This document shows, piece by piece, positions 26,414 to 34,994 of a stretch of DNA of 34,994 nucleotides (positions within the stretch are counted from its first letter, which is position 1; each line of letters begins with the position of its first letter). The DNA comes from Myxococcota bacterium. Lineage in GTDB: Bacteria; Myxococcota; UBA727; JAHDBA01. Made by a program: the position numbers and the translations under genes. The stretch lies in contig JAHDGS010000014.1 of assembly GCA_020627505.1 (NCBI GenBank), positions 1-34,994 of the forward strand. The letters run 5' to 3'. The notes under the pieces are model-generated. The model was not told the DNA's origin and made no database searches. It saw only the letters and a list, made by a program, of their open reading frames with translations.

Positions 26414-27623
26414 CTGTCGTCTTTAGCATCCATATAAAGATGCACAAACCAACCACACAACTCATACCTAAATAAGGCCAAGCATGTAATTCCAACAGGT
26501 TATCAGCTTGATTCGACCGCAGACGCTGTACCTTAGAATAACTGACCACCCAACATTGATAGCAGACAGGAAGTGACAATATACAAAACCAACCTGTCAC
26601 CCAATTCAGCCCGAACATCATAAAAGCCATACCGAGTGCCCCAAGGATAACAACACACAAACCAATATTGAACAACAGACGTTGAACAACAGATGTTCGT
26701 CCCAATAAAAATGTCCATGTCTCTCGACGTAGGCGCTCATCTGTCCGTAGGCATCCACCGGCTAAAGGAGATAGTATCCACCACATACCATACACAGACC
26801 ATGACATTTCATCCGTTTCACGACGCAGAATCAATGGTATGATAAATAAACCGATGACTGGCAGTAGCCACAAGAACATGAAACGCGTCCACCAATCTTG
26901 ATGAACAATCGCTGTCAACATGATCGATGCAATTGATACGCCAAAGAGTACCCAGCCCACATATGACATCGAGGCAAGTTCAATTGCCAGCGTTTCTCGA
27001 TGAATGTGGCATATATATAACCCAAATAAGGGTGTCACTCGCCAGAAATGTATTACGAAATGAACCCGCAGGCCGACAAGGTAGTCTCGCATGATTTGCG
27101 CAAACGGAAAGACACCAAGGCGAATCAAAAAAGGTATCATCAACCAGATGGCTTGTTTCTCAAACATTCTCTGCTGAGCAAAAAGTATCATTAATGCATC
27201 GATGATCACCCAGCAAGAGACAAGCTGGGTGTATCGCAACCCTGCTCTACCTTCAACATCACTTTTCAAAAACAATGCAGAAAAGATATTGAGCATACTC
27301 AGCCCGATGAGAGACCACGGTTCATGAATCCACATGAGTGTTGAGAGAGAAATAATTTCAATCACACATGTCGAACGGGCACCACCAACAAATTGCTTAA
27401 CTTGGCCAGACATCAATAATTTTTGAATCAAAGAGAGTGCAATATATAGTAGATAAAATATATATGTGCCGTCAGTCGTTGGATCGACCAACAGCACGCC
27501 GCCGAGAGACAACCACAAAATAACTTCCCCGACATGGCGCTTTCGTCGTTCATATGCCGGCAACATCCACAACAAGCAGTAGCCAATCACGCCAAGCACA
27601 CAAATGCTGTACAACGTATTCAT
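26403..27623 (-). CDS. Polytopic membrane protein, NuoN-like proton-translocating antiporter family (divergent)
   Basis: HEPWSLIGLSML...EGRAGLRYTQLVSCWVIIDALMILFA parallels NuoN ELxSLxxYxLxA...EAxLKYFxLGAxxSxxLLYGxALxY. PFLIRLGVFPFAQIMRDYLVGLRVHFVIHFWRVTPLFGLY parallels LAFKxAxVPFHxWxPDVYxGAPTxxxAxLSxxxKxAAF. Start at MNTLYS (27623), ATGA overlap with the upstream small ORF. Confidence 0.55.
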   Translation of the reverse strand: MNTLYSICVLGVIGYCLLWMLPAYERRKRHVGEVILWLSLGGVLLVDPTTDGTYIFYLLYIALSLIQKLLMSGQVKQFVGGARSTCVIEIISLSTLMWIHEPWSLIGLSMLNIFSALFLKSDVEGRAGLRYTQLVSCWVIIDALMILFAQQRMFEKQAIWLMIPFLIRLGVFPFAQIMRDYLVGLRVHFVIHFWRVTPLFGLYICHIHRETLAIELASMSYVGWVLFGVSIASIMLTAIVHQDWWTRFMFLWLLPVIGLFIIPLILRRETDEMSWSVYGMWWILSPLAGGCLRTDERLRRETWTFLLGRTSVVQRLLFNIGLCVVILGALGMAFMMFGLNWVTGWFCILSLPVCYQCWVVSYSKVQRLRSNQADNLLELHAWPYLGMSCVVGLCIFIWMLKTTVGG

Positions 27624-27820
27624 GGTAGATGACCTGTCTGCGTATAAAGACACCACCAGATAATGCCAAACAGCAACCAATGACGAACAACCTGACCATT
27701 GTCCAAAAACATGATGCAGCGGAGTGCAAGTGCTTTCAATATACCGATGAGCAACAACAATAACTCAATCGGGAATTGATTGACCCAAAAATTTAAATAT
27801 GCAGTCCGCTTCCCTGCCAT
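27620..27820 (-). CDS. Small membrane protein (66 aa) in the antiporter-like operon
   Basis: TAATG junction with the upstream gene and ATGA junction with the downstream gene; hydrophobic segments FPIELLLLLIGILKALAL and WLLFGIIWWCLY. Confidence 0.65.
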   Translation of the reverse strand: MAGKRTAYLNFWVNQFPIELLLLLIGILKALALRCIMFLDNGQVVRHWLLFGIIWWCLYTQTGHLP

Positions 27821-28431
27821 TATTCTCCTCGATAACCAAAGGTGTAGCTTGAGAAATCTTGACGCCCAAAGGCTTTTTGAGTGAATACAACACCACTGAA
27901 ACCCAACAAGACGCTCATCAGCATAAAGTTAATCGCCCAATCAGATAAACCAAGTCCAACACATCCACAAACGATGAGATAGAGTGTCGTCAACCAAGCG
28001 AAAATAGAACGTCGTGCGAACAGCGCGACAAATCCACAGCAGATTAGGGTGACCCCAAACATCTGAATCGTTGTCGTGTGACCAGCATCATGAGCCTGGT
28101 GTATGGTTCTTAAAAAGTGGTACGACGGCCATCCGATACAACAACATAATAATGTTCGTTCAAGGCTCCAATTTCTTCGCCCCCACTTTTTAGGTAAACG
28201 CGTCAGCGCTAATCCTGTATAAAGCATACCCGCTGTGCAGACTAAAAATCCAATGTATATCCATATCGATATCCGGAGGCCTTCAATCATGCCCACACCA
28301 ACAATCATAAGCGCAACCAACGCCGTGGTATATGCACGCCTGAGTGGTTGGCGAATCATATGGGGAATAATACCAATCAACAGCCACATGATATTGAGTT
28401 GAATTGCCTGATTGAATGTCGTAAACATCAT
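27820..28431 (-). CDS. Polytopic membrane protein, possibly HyfE/NuoK-like
   Basis: Multiple TM helices; C-terminal half GVTLICCGFVALFARRSIFAWLTTLYLIVCGCVGLGLSDWAINFMLMSVLLGFSGVVFTQKAFGR has a HyfE-like layout. Start at 28431 or 28428 preferred over 28497. Confidence 0.4.
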   Translation of the reverse strand: MMFTTFNQAIQLNIMWLLIGIIPHMIRQPLRRAYTTALVALMIVGVGMIEGLRISIWIYIGFLVCTAGMLYTGLALTRLPKKWGRRNWSLERTLLCCCIGWPSYHFLRTIHQAHDAGHTTTIQMFGVTLICCGFVALFARRSIFAWLTTLYLIVCGCVGLGLSDWAINFMLMSVLLGFSGVVFTQKAFGRQDFSSYTFGYRGE

Positions 28432-28488
28432 GTCTTGTCCGAGAAATGTCGATTGCTTTCTTATACATAGCCTGCCATGATTTAGATT

Positions 28489-29538
28489 ATGAAGCAAAAT
28501 CCAGCCCCAAAGACTCTGATTTTTTTATTGCAGATGTTGCTCGCAAGCCAGCTACATAGCCAAATTAGCTACACCTATAAGTATGAAAATAATCGCCCCA
28601 ATGTCGAGCTTATTTTTGAGTCGGGTGAGCGACTCAAGCGTATTCAAATTGACCTTAGTGCGATCGATGCTTCGGGTAAAACCTATCAATTCCGACAGTC
28701 TAAGAAAAATAGGGCTGCAGGAGAAACACGATTTAAATTGAATGTTCCCTGTCAACAAATTGAATTTCACGGCTCTGCAGTCGTTAAAACAAGTGCGAGT
28801 TCAGATATTGAGCTACCCATCAATTTTGAAACAGCCTGTGTCAAAGATTTGAAAGCAGATATTCCTCTATCCAGTCTCAATTTACAAAAGGGGACATTTG
28901 ATGTTATTGCGAATCCGCCGTTAGAAGGACTCGACATTGAAATATGGTATGATGGCGACCCAACGCCACATAATGAAGTCATCGATTTGTCATCGACGCG
29001 CCTGCGAAAACAATCCATTCAAATTCCTCAAAGCACATCGCATCCATTCAGCCATATCACGATTTTGAGAATTAAAATGATCGGTCAAGGCAACCAATGG
29101 CAACAAAAAGAATTTTATCCGTGGTCCTTTGCATTGCCACACGAAGAAGTCCTTTTTGACAGTGGGTCAGCAGATATCAAAGACAGTGAAGAACAGAAGC
29201 TCAATCCGGTACTCGAGCAAATCAACACTGCGATGACACGAAATGCCCAGGCATTTGATGTGATTCAAACGAAACCCATTTTATGGATATCTGGTTTTAC
29301 AGATACCGTTGGTCCTGCTGGTTCGAACCAACAATTATCACAAGCACGAGCGGCATCGATCGCAAACTGGTTTGGTCGACATGGTATCTCGATCGATATT
29401 CGCTCAAAAGGTTTTGGCGAGCGTCGGCTCAAAGTCAAAACCAAAGATAATGTGTCAAATCAAGCGAATCGACGTGCTGACTATATCTTGGCTTTTCATC
29501 CACCTTATGGTGGCCAAAATGGATGGCATGCCCATTAA
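28489..29538 (+). CDS. OmpA-family protein (C-terminal peptidoglycan-binding-like domain)
   Basis: Signal peptide, then EEVLFDSGSADIKDSEEQKL...PILWISGFTDTVGPAGSNQQLSQARAASIANWFGRHGI...KGFGERRLKV...NQANRRADYIL. Confidence 0.88.
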   Translation: MKQNPAPKTLIFLLQMLLASQLHSQISYTYKYENNRPNVELIFESGERLKRIQIDLSAIDASGKTYQFRQSKKNRAAGETRFKLNVPCQQIEFHGSAVVKTSASSDIELPINFETACVKDLKADIPLSSLNLQKGTFDVIANPPLEGLDIEIWYDGDPTPHNEVIDLSSTRLRKQSIQIPQSTSHPFSHITILRIKMIGQGNQWQQKEFYPWSFALPHEEVLFDSGSADIKDSEEQKLNPVLEQINTAMTRNAQAFDVIQTKPILWISGFTDTVGPAGSNQQLSQARAASIANWFGRHGISIDIRSKGFGERRLKVKTKDNVSNQANRRADYILAFHPPYGGQNGWHAH

Positions 29539-30824
29539 ACAGACTTGATATCAAGTTCGTCGGCAAGGGCCCAGGCTTCGATGATATTATCTTCGATTGA
29601 ACAGTAGCGCCACTGGCCGTAACGGCCACATGACAATATATCTCGCTGACGCAACCAGTTATGTACTTGGTGCTTCAATACTTCGGTATCTGGTCTAAGG
29701 TGAACATATGCAGGATCCATTTTCACATAGGCCCAATCAACAAGGCGATGATCGTCGACCACACCGACATCTTTGAGTGCGACCAGGGTCTGCTCAAGTA
29801 AATGTTGTGGATTCGTCGATTGCCCAGATGGTCGCCCATATTCGATATATAAACTCATGCGATCTGAATCGTGAATATTGTCATAGAAGCCAACACGGTA
29901 AAATGGAACATGATGCTCAGGATAATAAACCCAGTGCATATTATCTTTTGATGGTTTATCAAAACCAATGTTCAGAACTTCAACGGCATTCCACGTCAAA
30001 TCCTTATACGACGCTGGGTATCCAACAGCAGCGGCTAATCGGGGTAATGGCATCGTCGAAATCAAGTTGTCGTAGTCAATTCGCTCACCATCAAAGACAA
30101 CATACTTTTCATCAGCTTGAATCGTGGTCAGCTGTGTATTGAGACGAAGACATTCAGCGGGTATGTCACGACAGAGGGCCTCAATATAACTGTAGGCACC
30201 TTCAAGCGGATACGAGAATGTACCATTATAACTTGAATTATCGGGTGCCTGCATATGCGCCATCACCTCTTCGAAACTTGTTTGTGGTAAAAAGCGTCCC
30301 ATCGCATGTTCATCAAGGGTATTGATGTCGCACGCATATAATTTTTCGTTATAAGGTTTTAGAAAAAGATCGACGATCCCGTCGCCAAGTTGGGCACGCA
30401 TACGTGCTTCAAATGAATGATGGCTTTGTGCTGTATCGGATTTCGAAACAGCATATAAATCGGATAGACATTCAATAAACTGCTCACGGGGGAGTTGGTG
30501 GATATTCTTTTGAAAGGGGAAATCGATGGTGTGGCCGTCGATATAGATCTGTGATATCTTTTCCACATGACGCAATGTCACATCGGGCATGCGTTCTTTG
30601 AGCCAGTTATGCACGTGTGGATGTCGAAAGTGAAAAAAGTGCCCTGCGTAATCCCACACAAAACCACTCTTTTTAATTGAACGGCAATAGCCACCCGGTT
30701 CATCGGCCTGTTCGAGAATCAATATCTCTTCTGGTCGTGTCTTTCCAAGCTCCAATAAACGGTTTGCAAACGACAAGCCGGTCACCCCTGCCCCGATTAT
30801 CAGAGTTTTCTTCTGAATTGCCAT
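29535..30824 (-). CDS. FAD-dependent amine oxidase / UDP-galactopyranose mutase-like oxidoreductase
   Basis: TLIIGAGVTGLSFANRLLELG (Rossmann GxGxxG), LEQADEPGGYCRSIKKSGFVWDYAGHFFHFRHPHV, FLKPYNEKLYACDINTL, C-terminal GRYGQWRYCSIEDNIIEAWALADEL. Confidence 0.85.
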   Translation of the reverse strand: MAIQKKTLIIGAGVTGLSFANRLLELGKTRPEEILILEQADEPGGYCRSIKKSGFVWDYAGHFFHFRHPHVHNWLKERMPDVTLRHVEKISQIYIDGHTIDFPFQKNIHQLPREQFIECLSDLYAVSKSDTAQSHHSFEARMRAQLGDGIVDLFLKPYNEKLYACDINTLDEHAMGRFLPQTSFEEVMAHMQAPDNSSYNGTFSYPLEGAYSYIEALCRDIPAECLRLNTQLTTIQADEKYVVFDGERIDYDNLISTMPLPRLAAAVGYPASYKDLTWNAVEVLNIGFDKPSKDNMHWVYYPEHHVPFYRVGFYDNIHDSDRMSLYIEYGRPSGQSTNPQHLLEQTLVALKDVGVVDDHRLVDWAYVKMDPAYVHLRPDTEVLKHQVHNWLRQRDILSCGRYGQWRYCSIEDNIIEAWALADELDIKSV

Positions 30825-30864
30825 AATTTGGGATATCATACTTATAAAACAGACAGAAATTTAT

Positions 30865-31569
30865 ATGAGAGACCCAAATATAAGATACAAAAAGCTGAAA
30901 AAGCCGCCATTAAAGAAAGCCCGCTCAACGTTATGGGACTATCCTTCTCAGCATTATGGCCACAAAACGCAAGGGAGCCCACACTATCGTGGCGCAACAC
31001 CATCACATGTGATTTGGCAGTTTGTCGAACATTACACCAAACGGGGTGATTCAATTATTGACCCATTTTGTGGTTCAGGGACAACGATTGATGTCTGCCG
31101 AGACTTAGGACGCATCGGTCGTGGGCTCGATATTGCGCCACAACGCGATGATATCAGTCAAGGATCTGCTGAACGGCTTCCATTCAACAAAAATGAATTT
31201 GACCACGCGTTCTTCGATCCACCTTACGCGGATAATCTTCGCTATTCAGGAAAAAAAGGGTGTATCGGCGAAACGAAGTACGAAGATGGATCATGGCAGC
31301 AATCGATGATACGGGTGTTCGAACAACTCGACCAGGTCCTTAAGCCGGGCGCATTTACCGGTGTCTTTCTGTGTGACATTAAGAAAAAAAATGGCGCTTT
31401 CTTTCCACTTGGCCCTGTTTTATACGAACTTGTTCCCGAGCATTGGGGATTTGAGGACCACATCATTGTCCCCAGGCATAGTGCCCGTCTTCAGCACGAT
31501 CGTCCACGTGTCCAAAATAACATTCTTTTGCGTGGTTTCAGCCACATGATTATTTTTTCGAAGCCTTAG
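30865..31569 (+). CDS. DNA methyltransferase (N4/N6 amino-MTase type)
   Basis: SIIDPFCGSGTTIDVCRDLGRIGRGLDIAP (motif I, SAM binding) and HAFFDPPYADNLRYSG (motif IV DPPY). Confidence 0.82.
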   Translation: MRDPNIRYKKLKKPPLKKARSTLWDYPSQHYGHKTQGSPHYRGATPSHVIWQFVEHYTKRGDSIIDPFCGSGTTIDVCRDLGRIGRGLDIAPQRDDISQGSAERLPFNKNEFDHAFFDPPYADNLRYSGKKGCIGETKYEDGSWQQSMIRVFEQLDQVLKPGAFTGVFLCDIKKKNGAFFPLGPVLYELVPEHWGFEDHIIVPRHSARLQHDRPRVQNNILLRGFSHMIIFSKP

Positions 31570-31572
31570 TCT

Positions 31573-34500
31573 ATGTATCAACCGCTGCTGACTCGACTTC
31601 TATGTACGGTATGCTTCGCGTTTGCCTCGATTGTCTGGAGTCAGGCCCTAGTGACGTATGAATTTAGTGGTGTTGTCATCGAGGGTGTCAGTGATGATCG
31701 AACGTTAACTCAGCTCGAAGAGACAATTGGTTGGTCGGCTGGAAAAAAATATTCGGAACATGAGCTCTATCGACTGATGCAGCTTATTCAACTCTCGGGT
31801 CAGTATCGCCATATCGAATTCTCTTTCGAATCTAATGCGCCAGGTTCTCTTGATAAGCTCGTCATCGACCTTGCCCCACGCCGTATTATCTCTCGTATTC
31901 GTTTGAGCAAAGAAGAAAATATACGCGATCAACATCTCAAACAGCACATCCAACAGTTCTTAGCAAGTTTTGTTGGCCAACAAGCGAATATCCCAATTCG
32001 AGATCGACTGAGTCAAGAAGTCCAGCGACTAATGCAACAGCAGGGATATTTTCAAACACAGATTTTCGTCAACCGGTTTATTTTAGATGATCGTTCTGAA
32101 GAATTCGAAGTCCATATTGAGCTTGGCGAACAACTTAAAATGTCGAGTGTGAAAGTCCTGCGACACTTACCTTATAAGAAAGCCGACATTCTAAAACGTA
32201 TGTCACTCAAGTTAGATCACCCACTGAACCATCTCGCTATCCAAAAAGCCACAAGCCATTATGAGGAAGAATTACAGGCACAAGACTTTCCATACGCGCG
32301 TCTCATTATGGAATACCATCCTCATCCAAATAACAAATCTGTCGATATCGTCATCGATTTACAAAAGGGGCCTAAGCGTCATACACATATTCGAGGCGCC
32401 TACCATCTCGCGCATCAACAAATCCGGCATATACTTGATTCGTTTTTGGAGAGTCAAGTTGAAGCACAATCAGAATCCATTGAAAAACGCGTTCGGCAGC
32501 TCTACCAACCACTTGGATTTGATCAGGTTCGGGTTCGCACTCAAATAAGACGACATTCTCAGCGTGAGGATATTCTCATCGATATTCATGAAGGTCTGCG
32601 CACACAAATTGTTGGAATTTTATGGGAAGGTCTTCCGACTGGATTGCGCCCTATTTTTGAAAAGAGGGCGTCAGGATGGATGACCGAAGCGGCTTATCGT
32701 TCCGAAAGTCTTGTCTCCCTCTCCCGAGCAGACCTCGCGCAACGGGTGTTTTCCTCAGACCAATCGCGAAAGCGTCCAACCGCCCACACGCGTCAAACAC
32801 ATCCATGGTATACCAATGGCCTCGAAGCACACTTACAAAAACGTGTTTTGGCAGAACTGAAGTCACATGGTTACCTTGATGCGCGCATCCACTCACTCTC
32901 CACCTTCTCGACGCATATACCTGGTCAAGTCCAATTTCGTTGTCAAATCGAGGCAGGTCATCACTTTGAAGTTGAACGTATCCGCTTCGTACCTGAAACC
33001 TCGCCGAGTATTCATGCGTTTTCTCAACATATACTCAAAGCCCATCGAATTCATCCTGGTTCAGATTTTGACTCAACGAAGCTCGAACACATTCGCACTC
33101 AATTGAATGATCGTCTACTTGAGCTCGGCTATGCGACAGCTGACGTCGAAATGATTTGGTCTCGTGAAGCCGACCAATCTATCCCTGTGACTTACTTTAT
33201 ATCCCCGGGCCCACGTATCCAAATTGCCCGCATTTTCTTTCGTGGCCTTGAGCAGACACAACAATGGACGGTTGAACACCTCGTTGATATCGAGCGCGGC
33301 GATTGGTTGACCCAAAAGAAGCTGAATGCTTCTCGTCGAGCGTTGCTACGAACTGGATTATTTTCCACCGTTCGAATCAAACATGTGCCGATTTACGGAG
33401 AACCAGATCAGCATGATGTCATCATCAATATTCGTGAACGTAAGAAATATACGCTCGAAGTCGGTGGCGGTTTATCGATAGAAGATGGCCCACGAATGTA
33501 TATTCAAAATGAAACACGGCATATCTTTAATACGCCCACGACATCATCAACTCGATTTCAAATCAACTATCCCGCGGCAACTTTTGACCTTGTTTATCAA
33601 CCAGACGCGCCAAACCACCCTCGGCGACGATTCGATGATGTTTCTCCTGGGTGGCGCTGGAGCAATTTTTTGGAGGGCCAACTTCATAGTGGGTTGAGTT
33701 GGAATAGCATTCCTCAATTATCTGTCGATACAGATTTATTCGTTAATGTGATCGGACTGAAAGAAATTCGACCCGCATATAACCTAATTCGCGGCTCAAT
33801 CCGCGGAGGACTTTCTTTGAAGTGGTTCTCATTTTGGACAAGCAATGTAGAACTTGAGTTTGAAGGTTCTCGATTCGAATGTCCCGATGGGAGCGAGGCT
33901 GATCAATTGGGCTGTGGTTCTGTTGTTTCACGTCAACTTGAGCGAACCGAGACGGGTCAAATACAACAGCTGACGTTGCATTTAAGTCATGCGTTCGACT
34001 TTCGAGACGATCGCTTTCATAGCCAAAAAGGTCTCTGGTTTAGAACCAATTTAGCACTCGCCCGTGGGCAAGGTTACTTGAATCAAAATGATGGTGCACG
34101 AGCGCCGGTCGAGCCTGATTATATTCGCCTCGATGTGAACTTATTCAATTTTATTCCCCTTCATACGAACTGGAAGTTAATTTTTAATACCCGCGGCGGT
34201 CATATCTTCCGTATTGGTGATATTGATAATTTTTATGTGCCCCTCTATAAACGCTTTTACCTCGGGGGCACGAATTCTATTCGCGGCTTCTTTCAAGATG
34301 AATTACTGCCCGTCGACTTACCAGACTGGCCAGGTAACCAACGATTACCATCTGATAGCGCACTTTCTCTCATTAATTCGAGAACCTCCCTCGGCGGTAA
34401 TAGCTATTTACTATGGCGTTCTGAGGTTCAGCGACAACTGAGTCCAGATATGTATCTTGCGACTTTTTTCGATATCGGCTCTCTCGCACTGAACTTCGAT

Positions 34501-34674
34501 CAAATTGCACTCAACACCGCGGCGGCGGGTATCGGGGCAGGGATTCGGCTCAAAACCCCGCTCGGACCTTTGGCCCTTGATATCGGATACCAACTCCGTG
34601 ATGGAGTGCGCCAAATTGCTGCCCCTATATCACTCTCTCGACTCAATTTGCATCTTGCGCTTGGGTATTATTAG
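31573..34674 (+). CDS. Omp85/BamA-TamA superfamily outer-membrane protein with multiple POTRA domains
   Basis: Signal peptide, serial POTRA-like repeats, YTLEVGGGLSIEDGPRMYIQNETRHIFNT at barrel entry, FYLGGTNSIRGFFQDELLP (RGF motif), C-terminal GAGIRLKTPLGPLALDIGYQL. Confidence 0.92.
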   Translation: MYQPLLTRLLCTVCFAFASIVWSQALVTYEFSGVVIEGVSDDRTLTQLEETIGWSAGKKYSEHELYRLMQLIQLSGQYRHIEFSFESNAPGSLDKLVIDLAPRRIISRIRLSKEENIRDQHLKQHIQQFLASFVGQQANIPIRDRLSQEVQRLMQQQGYFQTQIFVNRFILDDRSEEFEVHIELGEQLKMSSVKVLRHLPYKKADILKRMSLKLDHPLNHLAIQKATSHYEEELQAQDFPYARLIMEYHPHPNNKSVDIVIDLQKGPKRHTHIRGAYHLAHQQIRHILDSFLESQVEAQSESIEKRVRQLYQPLGFDQVRVRTQIRRHSQREDILIDIHEGLRTQIVGILWEGLPTGLRPIFEKRASGWMTEAAYRSESLVSLSRADLAQRVFSSDQSRKRPTAHTRQTHPWYTNGLEAHLQKRVLAELKSHGYLDARIHSLSTFSTHIPGQVQFRCQIEAGHHFEVERIRFVPETSPSIHAFSQHILKAHRIHPGSDFDSTKLEHIRTQLNDRLLELGYATADVEMIWSREADQSIPVTYFISPGPRIQIARIFFRGLEQTQQWTVEHLVDIERGDWLTQKKLNASRRALLRTGLFSTVRIKHVPIYGEPDQHDVIINIRERKKYTLEVGGGLSIEDGPRMYIQNETRHIFNTPTTSSTRFQINYPAATFDLVYQPDAPNHPRRRFDDVSPGWRWSNFLEGQLHSGLSWNSIPQLSVDTDLFVNVIGLKEIRPAYNLIRGSIRGGLSLKWFSFWTSNVELEFEGSRFECPDGSEADQLGCGSVVSRQLERTETGQIQQLTLHLSHAFDFRDDRFHSQKGLWFRTNLALARGQGYLNQNDGARAPVEPDYIRLDVNLFNFIPLHTNWKLIFNTRGGHIFRIGDIDNFYVPLYKRFYLGGTNSIRGFFQDELLPVDLPDWPGNQRLPSDSALSLINSRTSLGGNSYLLWRSEVQRQLSPDMYLATFFDIGSLALNFDQIALNTAAAGIGAGIRLKTPLGPLALDIGYQLRDGVRQIAAPISLSRLNLHLALGYY

Positions 34675-34835
34675 CGATGCGCTGTTTGGGGTCAGGTACA
34701 ATCCGCAAAAACCATGCCAACTTTACCCTCAAATACCTCTAAAAGAGAAGCTTGATTTGCGGTGATATATCTAGGAATGTAAGTTTTTAAATTGTTTAGA
34801 CTTAAAATAGTGTCTCAAAATTTCATTTAAGTTTG

Positions 34836-34850
34836 AAAAGATCATCTTTT
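34836..34850. repeat. Inverted repeat AAAAGAT-C-ATCTTTT
   Basis: Perfect 7-bp arms, intergenic. Confidence 0.6.
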
Positions 34851-34861
34851 GCGATGACCTG

Positions 34862-34882
34862 GAGTTGACTCCGAGTCAACTC
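34862..34882. repeat. Inverted repeat GAGTTGACT-CCG-AGTCAACTC (candidate operator or hairpin)
   Basis: Perfect 9-bp arms with a 3-nt centre, about 50 bp upstream of a putative start codon; no following T-tract. Confidence 0.7.
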
Positions 34883-34933
34883 TGGCAAGGCCATACGTTT
34901 TGGTTCACAGATTACTTACTCTAATGTGGAGAT

Positions 34934-34994
34934 ATGATGACAGAAAACCTCGACACGATACTTAAGCTCAAGAATCCAACAGATATCATCACCG
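34934..34994 (+). CDS. 5' end of a further CDS (MMTENLDTILKLKNPTDIIT...), truncated by window
   Basis: Open frame to the window end with SD-like GGAGAT just upstream of ATGATG; only about 20 aa visible. Confidence 0.45.
   Translation, partial: MMTENLDTILKLKNPTDIIT

Noticed and set aside
28431-28497. Longer N-terminus (Met at 28497) for the HyfE-like protein
   Set aside because: Would overlap the divergent ompA-like start; the extension is hydrophilic and lacks membrane character.

Overview
The window is a gene-dense chromosomal segment with moderate to low GC. It reads as a Gram-negative bacterium of the myxobacteria/Bradymonadales type, inferred from DUF4215-type Cys-rich lipoproteins, a MYXO-CTERM-like tail and multi-POTRA Omp85. 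It carries a housekeeping core: the mnmG C-terminus, mnmE, trmFO, dprA, a cystathionine beta-synthase-type PLP enzyme, rsmJ-like, SDR, hutH, mutY, rpsA-like and infA. These are interleaved with poorly characterised secreted or envelope proteins. The most interesting element is a tightly overlapping four-gene operon (about 28431..25277, minus strand). It encodes only membrane proteins; two look like degenerate complex-I/Mrp-type antiporter subunits (NuoM/NuoN-like), with a possible HyfE/NuoK-like partner and no catalytic subunits nearby. Other notable items: an ECF sigma / Ala-rich membrane protein / Cys-rich lipoprotein operon whose lipoprotein has three six-cysteine modules, a lipoprotein with a gapless 50-aa tandem duplication, a protease with both a lipobox and a MYXO-CTERM-like tail, a solitary DNA methyltransferase abutting an Omp85 with about seven POTRA-like repeats, and several intergenic inverted or direct repeats. 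All family assignments come from reading motifs by eye; no searches were run.
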